A model generated the notes under the pieces. It did no database searches, had not been told where the DNA came from, and saw only the letters and a list, made by a program, of their open reading frames with translations. A program made the translations under genes and the position numbers. Positions 54,295-63,797 of a DNA stretch of 64,000 nt are shown here, piece after piece. Origin of the DNA: Parapedobacter luteus (lineage in GTDB: Bacteria; Bacteroidota; Bacteroidia; Sphingobacteriales; Sphingobacteriaceae); NCBI RefSeq assembly GCF_900168055.1, contig NZ_FUYS01000011.1, forward strand, positions 62,001 to 126,000. Reading direction: 5' to 3'. Position 1 is the stretch's first letter. Each line of letters begins with the position of its first letter.

Positions 54295-54345
54295 TCCTAA
54301 AAACAAGCGGGCCACCTTCCGTACCTAAGTATTGGAAGATGGCCC
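54295..54345 (-). terminator. terminator after SusD2
   Basis: Arms at 54309-54320 (GGGCCACCTTCC) and 54334-54345 (GGAAGATGGCCC) pair over 12 bases with one mismatch and a 13-nt loop, then TTGTTTTTTA follows on the minus strand. It is a strong rho-independent terminator, 22 nt past the SusD2 stop. Confidence 0.8.
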
Positions 54346-54367
54346 CCTATTAGTTCTCCGTCTTAAA

Positions 54368-55747
54368 TTAGTTTAGATATTCATCATTTTGGTCCAACAA
54401 CGGGTTGACGTCCATCTCACGCTCAGGGATGGGATAAATCAATCGTCCGTTGTTATAATCCAACGTTATTTGCCCCTGATTTCCTGTAAAGGAGATAGAC
54501 CGATGTAGCCGCTTGGTGTCATGGATAAGGAAGCCTTCAAAGGCCAATTCCAATTCCCGCTCATGCAAAACGTCATCCAGGGTCACCGTTGGCTTTGAAC
54601 CGGCAAGAGACCGCTCCCGAATCAAATTAATATCCGCAACAGGTGTAGCACCGACGGCGGTTCCCAACCTAATGTTAGTTTCCGCACGGACGAGGTACAT
54701 TTCGGCAAGTCGGATTACCGCTATGTTTCCAAACTGGTTTGTGTACTTATTAGTCAATCGTTCGCCGTTATCGGCACTGGTATAGAAAAATGACCTCCGC
54801 ACATCCGTATCCGAGTCAAACAACGCGAGGTACGCATCACCGATGATGATATCGCCGCCACGGCCGCCGTGGTCCTGATCGGCGTAGTGGGTAATCAAGG
54901 TGTTGGTACCGTCCTGACTCGTCACTTGCATCGCAAACACATCTTCGCCAGAGTCTTGTTCATTATTAAATGCTGCTGCAAACGACCCCACAAGCGCATG
55001 CCCGCTGTTTTCGATGACGTCATTTGCTGCGTCGCGCGCTTCGGCATAATTTCCCTGTTGCAGGTACACGCGGGCCAATAGCGCTTTTGCTGAATATTTA
55101 TCTGCGAAGACGCCATTCGTTGGCGGGAGCGAATTGTAGGCATCATTCAGATCGGCAATCACTTGAGCATAAACCTCTTCCACAGTATTTCGTGCTACCG
55201 TCAGATCACCTGCATAGTCTAGCACCCCTTGGAGCACCAATGGTACGCCCAATTGTCCGTTCTGTTGTCCTGCCTCGTAAGGCAACCCAAAAAATCGCAC
55301 CAACTCAAAGTAGGTGGCAGCCCGCAAAAACTTCGCTTCACCCAATATCCGAGCCTGTTCATCGGCTTCTTCCACCACGCCAATGTGGTCTACTACGAGG
55401 TTGGCCATATTGACCAATGCATACGCATTGAGCCAATGATCGCTCACATAAGTGTTATTCACCAATAAAGCCTTATTAAATACTTCCCGAGGCTGTTGAA
55501 AGGTACCTATCCATGAAACTTGACTAGTAGCTCCGTACAAATCGCCTAGCATCTGAATTCGTCCCCCATAAGCAGCCGAACGTCCGGCTCGTTCATACAC
55601 ACCAACTAGCAGATTTTGGATATTCTCTGGAGTTGACAACGCAATTTCCGAAGAAATGGATTGTGCAGGCTCCACATCCAATTTGCTATCACAAGCAATA
55701 CCTAGTGCCAACAATAATCCTAATCCCAGTATTTTGTAGTTTTTCAT
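54368..55747 (-). CDS. SusD/RagB-family lipoprotein (SusD2)
   Basis: This 459-residue protein has a lipobox (LGIAC, Cys19) followed by DSKLDVEPAQSISSE, the SusD start. Further markers are FLRAATYFELVRFFG (about 135-149), AKALLARVYLQQGNYAEARD and the C-terminal LHERELELAFEGFLIHDTKR and YPIPEREMDVNPLL. It starts 15 nt after SusC2 and should form its lid. It closely resembles SusD3 (shared PREVFNK, DHW-NAY and RVYLQQGNY blocks), so the two pairs arose by duplication. Confidence 0.94.
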   Translation of the reverse strand: MKNYKILGLGLLLALGIACDSKLDVEPAQSISSEIALSTPENIQNLLVGVYERAGRSAAYGGRIQMLGDLYGATSQVSWIGTFQQPREVFNKALLVNNTYVSDHWLNAYALVNMANLVVDHIGVVEEADEQARILGEAKFLRAATYFELVRFFGLPYEAGQQNGQLGVPLVLQGVLDYAGDLTVARNTVEEVYAQVIADLNDAYNSLPPTNGVFADKYSAKALLARVYLQQGNYAEARDAANDVIENSGHALVGSFAAAFNNEQDSGEDVFAMQVTSQDGTNTLITHYADQDHGGRGGDIIIGDAYLALFDSDTDVRRSFFYTSADNGERLTNKYTNQFGNIAVIRLAEMYLVRAETNIRLGTAVGATPVADINLIRERSLAGSKPTVTLDDVLHERELELAFEGFLIHDTKRLHRSISFTGNQGQITLDYNNGRLIYPIPEREMDVNPLLDQNDEYLN

Positions 55748-55762
55748 GTTAATCTTTCGTGT

Positions 55763-58700
55763 TTAAAAGTTGAAATTTACACCCAATGAAAACGTCCGTG
55801 CTGCCGGAGCCGAATAAAAATCAATACCATTTCCCGCTGCTGTCTCGCCAGCATCGCTTCGGGCTTCTGGATCATAACCCTGATAATCGGTGAAGGTAAG
55901 CAGATTAAATGCTGCCAGATACACACGTAGATTATTGATCCCTAGTTGCTGTAAAGCCTGTTGTGGAATGGTATAACCCAAATTTACATTACGCAAGCGG
56001 ATGAAATCTGTTCGTTCAAGGTATCGCGTCGAGTGCGCAGTACCATTACCTAATCCAAAACGTGCCTGAGGAACGTCGGTGATATCACCCGGCTGCCGCC
56101 ACCTCCGCAATTGGTCCCGGCTCTGGTTGTCGTAGTAGTCGCCATTGGCCGATTGGTAAAGTCCACCAGCGTTATAGATGCTTGCACCCCATTCCCCTTG
56201 GAAGGTAAAGCTAAAATCAAAGCCTTTGAAAAACAACGCACTTGTGAAACCGCCAATCCACACAGGGATAGGCGATCCTGCGACAATACGGTTAGCGCGG
56301 TTCGGATCGTTCGTTGTTTCCTTACTCAATGTACCGTCTTCGTTTTTGGAGTTTAAATAATACAACGCATCCCCATTATCCGGACTAACACCAGCATATT
56401 CCAGTACATAAAAAGAATTGATAGCTTCGCCCTCGCGAACAATATTGCGCCCACTTATCACATCAGCGCCATTTGGCAGTTCCTTCACTTCATTGTTGTT
56501 TCTGGCAATGTTAATACTTGTATTCCAGGTAAACCCCTCCTTCTTGATATTTTCCGTATTCAACACAAACTCTACACCTCTATTTTCCATTAGACCGATA
56601 TTACGGGTGATGGTCGAAAATCCGGACGTTCCGGGAAGAGGTACGTCAAAGAGCAAATCTTTGGATTGCTTTACATAATAATCGAGCTCACCAGACAAGC
56701 GATTGTTCAAGAAGCCAAAATCAACGCCGATGTCATACTGGTTGACCTTTTCCCACGTCAAGAAGGAGTTTGCCGGTTGCGTGGGAGAAATACCTGGGCG
56801 CTGGTTGTAAGAAATACCGCCATACAGGCCCAACGAGGCAAAATCACCGATCTCGGCGTTGCCCGATTGTCCCCAGCTACCCCGCAGCTTGAGGAATGAC
56901 ACCACTTCCGATTCACTAAGGAAGTCTTCTTCAGAAAGTATCCAGCCGGCTGACGCCGCAGCGAATGTTCCATAGCGGACACTTTCGCCGAAACGGGACG
57001 ACCCGTCGCGACGGACACTCGCTTTCAGCAGGTAGCGATCTTTCAACGAATACGTAGCCCGGACGAAGTAAGAAAGGAAGTTGTACTGAGAGACATTGCC
57101 ATTGCCTGCTGTAATTTCAGCCGCACTGCCAATTGTCTGAAAATCGTCCGTCGGAAATTCGATACCCGTTACGCTTTGAAACCGCCGCCGCGTATCGTTA
57201 AACTCCATACCCACCACGGCTTCTAAGTCGTGAATATTGGCAAAATTCTGCGAATAGGTAAAGTAGTTACTGGTAATATAAGACTCTGTACCTACACTAG
57301 AAGCATATCCTTCACCATTGGTGGATTGGAAGGGGGCAAGTCGGCCCGTGTAGCTGTCTTCCGTTTGGTAGTACAGGTCATAGCCGAAATCCGTATTGAA
57401 TTTGAGATAGGGCAAAAATCGATATTCACCAAAGGCTTTACCGGTCACCCTTCGTATTACTGTATTATAAAAGGCATGTCTGTCCTGCAGCAGAAAGTTT
57501 GCATAAATAGTATTGCCATTAGGCTCCCCATCCGGCAAATAAGCCGGCGAGATCGGCGACAGGGCCACCGCTTGCAACGGTGTCACAAAGGCGTTATCAT
57601 TGGCAATCCGATCTATGGACGTTTTAGAGAAACTCAGGTTGGCACCTCCTGTGAATTTATCCGAAAAGTTGTGGCTCACGTTTATTCGTGAAGTGAGTCT
57701 TTCCAGTTCATTGCCCCTTATAATACCCTTTGTACCGTTGTAAGCTCCCGAAAGAAAATACGTGGTTTTATCATTTCCACCGGACATCGAAAGGTCAGCA
57801 TCGGTGAGATACCCATCCTGAAAAGCCAAATCCTGCCAATCAGTATCCACTTCACCATTCCGCCAGTCCGTACCCGCTGAATAGTTGTCCATAAACGATT
57901 CAAACCTTTGCGTACCACTTTCTGTCCCGTAGCGGTTTATCAACGATTCCTGCAGCAATTCCTTATACTCGGCAGCGTTCAACCATTCTCGCTTATTCGC
58001 CGGGCCACTCCAACCATGGGACACATTTGCGGAAATGGAACTCCGGCCGCTTTGTCCTTTCTTAGTCGTGATCACGACCACACCATTCGCTCCGCGCGAA
58101 CCATAGATCGCTGTCGCCGATGCGTCTTTTAAAATGTCTATCGACGCTATTTCATTTGGACTTAAGGTAAGTAACGGGTTTTGTGGTGCCGAATTGTTCG
58201 ATTCATTTTGATTAATTAACGGCATACCATCCAATACATAAAGCGGTTGGGATCCCGCACCAATACTCGCAACTCCACGGATACGCATGCTGATACCAGC
58301 TTCAACCTTACCGTTCGTTTGCATTACCTGTACTCCTGCAGCCTTCCCTGACAACAAACTTTGAAACCCAGGCGACGGAATCTGAGAAATATCGGAAGAC
58401 GTCAGCTTCGCGACGTTGTCTGTGAGTTTACGCTTGCTTTGCGTGCCATACCCCACAACGATCACCTCGTCTAAATCGGAGGCAGCATTCAACAAATTGA
58501 CATTAATGAAGTTATTGTTTGCCACCGGCACTTCTTGCGTTTGAAATCCGACATATGAAATCACCAACGTCTGATCTAACTCCGCCACAATCGTATAACG
58601 GCCATATTCGTCGGTCAATGTACTTATGTTTGTCCCTTTGACAACAATACTTGCTCCGGAAAGCGGTTGCCCACCCTCACTATTAACCGTCCCTGCAATT

Positions 58701-58777
58701 GTTTTTTGCTGAGCATAACCAAAAATAGTTACACACACAAACAAAATAATCAAAAAATAATGTATTTTTAATTTCAT
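55763..58777 (-). CDS. SusC/RagA-family TonB-dependent receptor (SusC2)
   Basis: This 1004-residue outer-membrane transporter has a signal peptide (ending IFGYAQ), a CarboxypepD_reg-like N-terminal domain (about 25-100; LSGASIVVKGTNIS), a plug with VIVVGYGTQSKRKLTDNVAK and DILKDASATAIYGSRGANGV, and a long barrel ending in TFSLGVNFNF. It takes up a large nutrient with TonB energy; the ligand is unknown. It is very similar to SusC3 throughout. It has its own promoter box (58816-58823), downstream of the SusD3 terminator. Confidence 0.95.
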   Translation of the reverse strand: MKLKIHYFLIILFVCVTIFGYAQQKTIAGTVNSEGGQPLSGASIVVKGTNISTLTDEYGRYTIVAELDQTLVISYVGFQTQEVPVANNNFINVNLLNAASDLDEVIVVGYGTQSKRKLTDNVAKLTSSDISQIPSPGFQSLLSGKAAGVQVMQTNGKVEAGISMRIRGVASIGAGSQPLYVLDGMPLINQNESNNSAPQNPLLTLSPNEIASIDILKDASATAIYGSRGANGVVVITTKKGQSGRSSISANVSHGWSGPANKREWLNAAEYKELLQESLINRYGTESGTQRFESFMDNYSAGTDWRNGEVDTDWQDLAFQDGYLTDADLSMSGGNDKTTYFLSGAYNGTKGIIRGNELERLTSRINVSHNFSDKFTGGANLSFSKTSIDRIANDNAFVTPLQAVALSPISPAYLPDGEPNGNTIYANFLLQDRHAFYNTVIRRVTGKAFGEYRFLPYLKFNTDFGYDLYYQTEDSYTGRLAPFQSTNGEGYASSVGTESYITSNYFTYSQNFANIHDLEAVVGMEFNDTRRRFQSVTGIEFPTDDFQTIGSAAEITAGNGNVSQYNFLSYFVRATYSLKDRYLLKASVRRDGSSRFGESVRYGTFAAASAGWILSEEDFLSESEVVSFLKLRGSWGQSGNAEIGDFASLGLYGGISYNQRPGISPTQPANSFLTWEKVNQYDIGVDFGFLNNRLSGELDYYVKQSKDLLFDVPLPGTSGFSTITRNIGLMENRGVEFVLNTENIKKEGFTWNTSINIARNNNEVKELPNGADVISGRNIVREGEAINSFYVLEYAGVSPDNGDALYYLNSKNEDGTLSKETTNDPNRANRIVAGSPIPVWIGGFTSALFFKGFDFSFTFQGEWGASIYNAGGLYQSANGDYYDNQSRDQLRRWRQPGDITDVPQARFGLGNGTAHSTRYLERTDFIRLRNVNLGYTIPQQALQQLGINNLRVYLAAFNLLTFTDYQGYDPEARSDAGETAAGNGIDFYSAPAARTFSLGVNFNF

Positions 58778-58815
58778 ACCGTGTGTTTGTTATTTTTTTA
58801 TTAAAAAATTTCAAA

Positions 58816-58823
58816 CAAATATA
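58816..58823 (-). promoter_or_regulatory. -7 promoter element TATATTTG for SusC2
   Basis: An exact minus-strand TAnnTTTG match lies 39 nt before the SusC2 ATG, in a very AT-rich segment just past the SusD3 terminator. TTTG copies lie upstream but at about 14 nt, closer than the 20 nt of other sites here. Confidence 0.5.
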
Positions 58824-58922
58824 AAATATATTGCAAACAAACGAAGATCATACTTATTTTTTATACAAAAAAATAAAAAACAATAACATTTATACACACA
58901 AAACAACTTAAATCACATATAC

Positions 58923-58955
58923 AAAACAAAAAAATCCGGTATTCCTACCGGATTT
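58923..58955 (-). terminator. terminator after SusD3
   Basis: A perfect 10-bp stem, AAATCCGGTA (58932-58941) and TACCGGATTT (58946-58955), with a TTCC loop is followed on the minus strand by a T-rich run. It ends the SusC3-SusD3 operon 42 nt past the stop and separates it from SusC2. Confidence 0.85.
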
Positions 58956-58996
58956 AACCAAAAATAACCAACTAAATTCAAAAAACACAACATTAA

Positions 58997-60382
58997 TTAC
59001 GTTCCATAACCAGGATTTTGCTCCAACAATGGATTAGCGTCAATTTCCCGTTGTGGAATCGGGTATGTCAAGCGGTTGTCGTTGTATGGTATCGGCACTT
59101 CGGTGGATTCACCGCCTACGCTTTCGACAATGACAATCGTTTCCCGCGTGCGTTTAACATCGTGTATCAAAAACCCTTCGAAAGCAAGCTCCAATTGCCG
59201 TTCCAAGAGCACATCCTCCAACGTTACCGCTGGCTTCAGTGCGGCGTTGGCACGGGCTCGCAGCACATTGATGTCATCGGCAGGAGTCGCCCCCACGGCA
59301 GTACCCAGCCGTAGATTCGCCTCTCCACGGATAAGATACATTTCAGCCAACCGAATCATCGCAATATTCCCGAATTGATTGGTATACTTGGAAGAGAGCA
59401 ATCCACGACTGCTTTCATAAAAAAACATGCTCCTATCATCGGTGTCCGAATCAAAAAGCGCCAGGTACGCCGGCTGAACAACGATGTCACCACCCCGTCC
59501 GCCCAAATCCTGCGTGGCGTAGTGTACAACCAGTTGGTTGGTACCGCTTTGATTGGTCACCTGAAAGGCAAACAAATCTTCAACCGAATTCGCTTCGTTG
59601 TTGAATGCCTCCTGATATGTGGGCGTAAGTACCCGGCCGCTGTTTTGGATCACGTCATTTGCTGCATCTCGCGCCGCTGTGTAATTTCCCTGTTGGAGGT
59701 ATACCCGTGCCAGAAGCGCCTGCGCCGAATAGCGGTCGGCATAGTATCCATTCGACTCGGGTAGCAGGGAATACGCATCATTCAAGTCTGCCAGCACTTG
59801 GGTATACACTTCGTCCACCGTATTACGTGGCACGGCCAAGTCTCCATCATAATCCAGTATTCCGGTCAAGCTGAGCGGCACCCCAGGTTGATTGTTAGCT
59901 TCCTCTGACACATATGGCCTCCCAAACGATCGCACAAGATCAAAGTATACCAACGCCCGTAGAAATTTCGCTTCGCCCGCTACCCGGTCTCGCTCAGCTT
60001 CGTCTACCACGTGCAAGTGGTCCACAATCAAGTTTGTAGCGTTGACAACCTGATAAGCGTTTATCCAATGATCACGCACAAACGAGTTGTCTACCCGTAT
60101 CCGTTTGTTAAACACCTCACGGGGCTGAGTAAACGTACCTACCCATGACGCCTGTCCAGAAAAACCATATAAATCGGCCAGCATTTGCAAGAATCCCCCA
60201 TAAAGGTCGTCCGTGCCAGCTTGATCATAAGTACCGATAAGGAGACTTTGGATGTTTTGCGAGGTAGACAAGGCTTGCTCCGCTGGAATAGACTGCTCGG
60301 GGTCGATATCCAATTTTCGCTCACAGGCCGAAAGCCCTACCAAGAGCGCTAATATGCTATAGCGATAAACTATTTTTTTCAT
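58997..60382 (-). CDS. SusD/RagB-family lipoprotein (SusD3)
   Basis: This 461-residue lipoprotein has a lipobox (VGLSAC, Cys20), then ERKLDIDPEQSIPAEQALST. The helical TPR-like core (FLRALVYFDLVRSFG; ARVYLQQGNYTAARDAANDV) and the C-terminal LERQLELAFEGFLIHDVKRT and YPIPQREIDANPLLEQ are typical. It starts 3 nt after SusC3 and closely resembles SusD2 in blocks and length. Together with SusC3 it should form one uptake complex with a ligand related to, but perhaps not identical with, that of pair 2. Confidence 0.94.
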   Translation of the reverse strand: MKKIVYRYSILALLVGLSACERKLDIDPEQSIPAEQALSTSQNIQSLLIGTYDQAGTDDLYGGFLQMLADLYGFSGQASWVGTFTQPREVFNKRIRVDNSFVRDHWINAYQVVNATNLIVDHLHVVDEAERDRVAGEAKFLRALVYFDLVRSFGRPYVSEEANNQPGVPLSLTGILDYDGDLAVPRNTVDEVYTQVLADLNDAYSLLPESNGYYADRYSAQALLARVYLQQGNYTAARDAANDVIQNSGRVLTPTYQEAFNNEANSVEDLFAFQVTNQSGTNQLVVHYATQDLGGRGGDIVVQPAYLALFDSDTDDRSMFFYESSRGLLSSKYTNQFGNIAMIRLAEMYLIRGEANLRLGTAVGATPADDINVLRARANAALKPAVTLEDVLLERQLELAFEGFLIHDVKRTRETIVIVESVGGESTEVPIPYNDNRLTYPIPQREIDANPLLEQNPGYGT

Positions 60383-60385
60383 TTG

Positions 60386-63300
60386 TTAAAAATTAAAGTT
60401 GACCCCCAATGAATATGTCATTGCTGCCGGTGCAGAGTAAAAATCTATTCCCCTACTTGCCTCTGTCGAGCTTGCATCGCTCCGTGCTTCAGGGTCATAC
60501 CCCTTATAATTCGTGATGGTTAACAAGTTGAACGCCGCAAAGTATACACGTAGTCGATTAATTCCCACCTGCTGGGTGATTCGGCTGGGTAGCGTATACC
60601 CAACGTTCAAATTGCGGAGCCTTACGAAACTCGCGCCGTCGAGATAGCGCGAAGACTGTGCCGTGCCGTTGGCCCCATATAGGCGGGCCTGCGGCACATC
60701 GGTGATGTCCCCCGGTTGCCGCCATCGCCGCAGTTGGTCCCGGGTCTGGTTGTCGTAGTAATCGCCATTAGCAGACTGATATGTACCACCTAAGTTGTAA
60801 ATACTTGCGCCCCACTCACCTTGGAACGTAAAGCTGAAGTCAAAATCGCGGTAAACCAGGTTACTGGTAAACCCTCCAATCCAGTTGGGCAGCGGAGCGC
60901 CCAAAACCACACGGTTTGCCGCATTGGGGTCATTGGTTGTCTCCCGGTTGAGTGTACCGTCCGGATTGCGGCTGTTTACATAGTAGAGCGCATCACCATT
61001 GTCGACGTCCACACCAGCATACTCCAGCAGGTAGAAAGCATTAATAGGCTCCCCCTCACGGAGGATATTCTGCCCAATGACGACATCCTGCCCATTCGGC
61101 AATTCCTTCACCGTATTTTTATTATAGGCAATGTTCAGCGACGTGTTCCATGTGAAGCGATCCTTTTGGACATTCTGGGTATTGAGTACGAATTCGACGC
61201 CCCTATTCTCCAGTAGCCCGACATTCCGCAGTACGGTCGGGAATCCCGAAGTTGCCGGTAGCGGCACGTCAAACAGCAGCCCATCGGAGCGTTTGACGTA
61301 ATAGTCCAGTTCACCCGAAATCCGATTGTCAAGAAAACCGTAGTCGATACCAATATCGGTCTGCTCGACACTCTCCCACGTCAGGAACGGGTTAGCCGCC
61401 TGTGTTGGAAATATTCCCGCTCGCTGCCGGTAGCTTACCGCGCCAAACAAGCCGAGCGAAGCAAAATCGCCTATCTCAGCATTTCCGGATTGCCCCCAAC
61501 TGCCCCGTATCTTCAAGAACGACAGCACGTCGGAGTCACTCAGGAAATCCTCTTCAGACAGCACCCAACCCGCAGACACGGCAGCAAAAGTGCCGTAGCG
61601 GTTGTCCCGGCCAAATCGCGACGAGCCATCACGCCGGATACTCGCCTTGAAGAGATAGCGATCCATCAATGAATAATTCGCCCGAGCGAAGTAAGAAAGA
61701 AATGCATACGAAGTAAAGGTGCTGCTACCCGCTGTAATCTGTGCAGCGCTCCCTATCGACTGGAAATCATCCGACGGAAATTCGATGCCCGTGACGCTTT
61801 GAAACCGTCGCCGCGCATGATTGTATTCCATACCAACCACTACGTCTACATCATGGATATCATTAAGCGCTTGTTCATAGGTAAAATAATTGCTCGTGAT
61901 GTAGGATTCTGTACCTACACTGGTTGCAAACCCCTCCCCGTTGGTCGATTGGAACGGCGCTAACCTTCCCGTATAACTATCTTCCGTTTGATAATACAAG
62001 TCATACCCAAAATCGGTATTGAATTTCAGGTTAGGTAAAAAACGGTATTCAGCAAATGCCTTACCATTTACCCGGCGCACAATGGTATTAAAGAACGCAT
62101 GCCTGTCCTGCAGCAGGAAGTTGGCATATAGCGTATTGGGATTGGGCTCTCCGTTATCCAGAAAGGCCGCACTCAACGCAGGCTGGGCAATCGCCTGCAG
62201 GGGCGTCACAAAAGCATTGTCGTTTGAGATGCGATCGATGGTGGTCCGGGAGAAGCTCAGGTTTGCGCCCGCCGAAAACCGGTCGTTAAACTCGTGGGTC
62301 ACGTTCACCCGTGAATTGATCCGCTCCATGGCATTGCCCCTTACAATCCCATCTGTATTGTTATACGCGCCCGAGAAGAAGTATGTTGTATTTTCATTTC
62401 CACCTGATATCGAGAGATCCGCATCACTCACATGCCCCCTCACCAGCGCCAGCCCCTGCCAGTCCGTATTATGGTACTGTCCGTTGCGCCAGTCTGCGCC
62501 ATCAGACAGAAAACCAAACAACCATTCCGCTTCGGCTCGGCCATCTTCTTCTCCGTAGCTATTGATGGCCGCCTCCGTGAGCAACTCCATATATTCCTCC
62601 GCACTAAGCCATTCGCGCAACCGGGTAGGTTCGCTGATGCCATGCGATACGTTGGCAGAGATACTGGCCCGCCCCCGTTTGCCGCGCTTCGTGGTAATGA
62701 TCACCACACCGTTAGCGCCCCTCGAGCCGTAGATAGCTGACGCAGACGCATCCTTCAGGATGTCGATAGACTCAATTTCATTCGGGCTAATTGTCAGCAA
62801 GGGATTTTGCGGCGCATCGCTGGATTCATCGCGGTTAATCAGAGGCATCCCATCCAGCACATACAACGGATCCGAGCCAGCTCCTACACTCGCTACGCCG
62901 CGCACGCGGATACTGATCCCCCCTTCTACCTTACCGTTTGTCTGCATTACCTGCACCCCCGCCGCTTTACCCGCCAACGTATTCTGGAATCCCGGAGACG
63001 GGATTTCAGCAATATCCGATGATGTCAGCTTCGCTACGTTATCCGTAAGCAACCGCTTACTTTGTGTACCATAGCCCACAATGACCACCTCATCCAAACT
63101 GGAGGTCGATGTGACCATATTTACGTCAATCACTGCACGCTGTCCCACCTCCCGTTCTTCGGTCTGCAAACCGATATACGTAAAAACCAAGGTTTGGCCC
63201 ACTTGTGCATTGATCGTATATTGGCCCTCAGCATTGGTCAAGGTGCTTACATTAGTTCCCCGCACAGCGACACTCACACCCGGAAGCCTATTGCCTTCCG

Positions 63301-63400
63301 CGTCATAAACACTACCGGTAATGGTCGTTTGCTGTGCAAAACCCAATGCCATCCAACATACGAACAGCAAGGTCAGCATGTGTTGTATCTTTGCTTTCAT
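60386..63400 (-). CDS. SusC/RagA-family TonB-dependent receptor (SusC3)
   Basis: This 1004-residue receptor, the same length as SusC2, has a signal peptide ending GFAQ, a CarboxypepD_reg-like domain (RLPGVSVAVRGTNVS), a plug (VVIVGYGTQSKRLLTDNVAK; DILKDASASAIYGSRGANGV) and a barrel ending in SLGVNFNF. Many barrel segments are shared word for word with SusC2. It heads the operon with SusD3. A 14-bp palindrome lies 45-58 nt before its ATG, and no exact -7 motif was found. Confidence 0.95.
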   Translation of the reverse strand: MKAKIQHMLTLLFVCWMALGFAQQTTITGSVYDAEGNRLPGVSVAVRGTNVSTLTNAEGQYTINAQVGQTLVFTYIGLQTEEREVGQRAVIDVNMVTSTSSLDEVVIVGYGTQSKRLLTDNVAKLTSSDIAEIPSPGFQNTLAGKAAGVQVMQTNGKVEGGISIRVRGVASVGAGSDPLYVLDGMPLINRDESSDAPQNPLLTISPNEIESIDILKDASASAIYGSRGANGVVIITTKRGKRGRASISANVSHGISEPTRLREWLSAEEYMELLTEAAINSYGEEDGRAEAEWLFGFLSDGADWRNGQYHNTDWQGLALVRGHVSDADLSISGGNENTTYFFSGAYNNTDGIVRGNAMERINSRVNVTHEFNDRFSAGANLSFSRTTIDRISNDNAFVTPLQAIAQPALSAAFLDNGEPNPNTLYANFLLQDRHAFFNTIVRRVNGKAFAEYRFLPNLKFNTDFGYDLYYQTEDSYTGRLAPFQSTNGEGFATSVGTESYITSNYFTYEQALNDIHDVDVVVGMEYNHARRRFQSVTGIEFPSDDFQSIGSAAQITAGSSTFTSYAFLSYFARANYSLMDRYLFKASIRRDGSSRFGRDNRYGTFAAVSAGWVLSEEDFLSDSDVLSFLKIRGSWGQSGNAEIGDFASLGLFGAVSYRQRAGIFPTQAANPFLTWESVEQTDIGIDYGFLDNRISGELDYYVKRSDGLLFDVPLPATSGFPTVLRNVGLLENRGVEFVLNTQNVQKDRFTWNTSLNIAYNKNTVKELPNGQDVVIGQNILREGEPINAFYLLEYAGVDVDNGDALYYVNSRNPDGTLNRETTNDPNAANRVVLGAPLPNWIGGFTSNLVYRDFDFSFTFQGEWGASIYNLGGTYQSANGDYYDNQTRDQLRRWRQPGDITDVPQARLYGANGTAQSSRYLDGASFVRLRNLNVGYTLPSRITQQVGINRLRVYFAAFNLLTITNYKGYDPEARSDASSTEASRGIDFYSAPAAMTYSLGVNFNF

Positions 63401-63444
63401 TTAAGTCCGTTTTTTAAACTGTTCCATAGGTCTGCACACCGAAG

Positions 63445-63458
63445 CGAATGCGCATTCG
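63445..63458. promoter_or_regulatory. 14-bp palindrome CGAATGCGCATTCG upstream of SusC3
   Basis: This perfect dyad sits 45-58 nt before the SusC3 start, where an operator for a dimeric regulator could be. No copy of it is seen before SusC2. The regulator is not in the window. Confidence 0.4.
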
Positions 63459-63740
63459 AAAGAAAAACAATAACCTAAAAGGAAAGTTTTGGGAAAAGTA
63501 AATCGGACCGCGACACGGACTTTACATTTCCTCAAGGCGATAAAGCGATATTTTCCGATGTAAAAATGCCCCCGGGGGTATGTCACTAGCATGACGACCA
63601 TCCTCAGTGCGTCCCGGCGTGGTTAATCTGTAACTTATTCTTCCGAAAGCGGTTAACACAAAGTGGTATTTTTTCGCCTTTAACGTTCTCAGTGGCAGCG
63701 GGGGGACCAACGAAGTGCTTTTATATACAATGCGATGATA

Positions 63741-63771
63741 TTGCATATAAAAAGCAATTTATCTAAGTTTA
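63741..63771 (+). promoter_or_regulatory. promoter TTG-N20-TAAGTTTA for parC
   Basis: TTG (63741-63743) is followed after exactly 20 nt by TAAGTTTA (63764-63771), one base off the TAnnTTTG consensus. The parC ATG is 27 nt further on, giving a leader of about 20 nt. Confidence 0.55.
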
Positions 63772-63797
63772 CACCGCGAAACAAGCAACAGGTTTAA

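Larger units (their letters stand above)
53677..54367. other. 691-nt intergenic region upstream of SusC1
   Basis: This is the largest gap in the window. It is AT-rich near SusC1, then holds a more GC-balanced stretch (about 53940-54170) with a weak open frame (54049-54174, 41 codons) and a 9-bp inverted repeat (CCGAAGTCT at 54093-54101, AGACTTCGG at 54134-54142). The last 60 nt hold the terminator of SusD2. No tRNA or known RNA family is seen. Confidence 0.5.
63401..63797. other. 397-nt divergent intergenic region between SusC3 and parC
   Basis: No gene with coding character is seen; two minus-strand open frames here (63401-63601, 63522-63746) look random. It holds a perfect 14-bp palindrome (63445-63458), a 10-bp palindrome CCCCCGGGGG (63569-63578) and the parC promoter. 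It must carry regulation of SusC3 in one direction and parC in the other. Confidence 0.5.

Noticed and set aside
63401-63746. Two open frames on the minus strand before SusC3
   Set aside because: They have poor composition, unusual starts, overlap the palindromes, and resemble nothing known.
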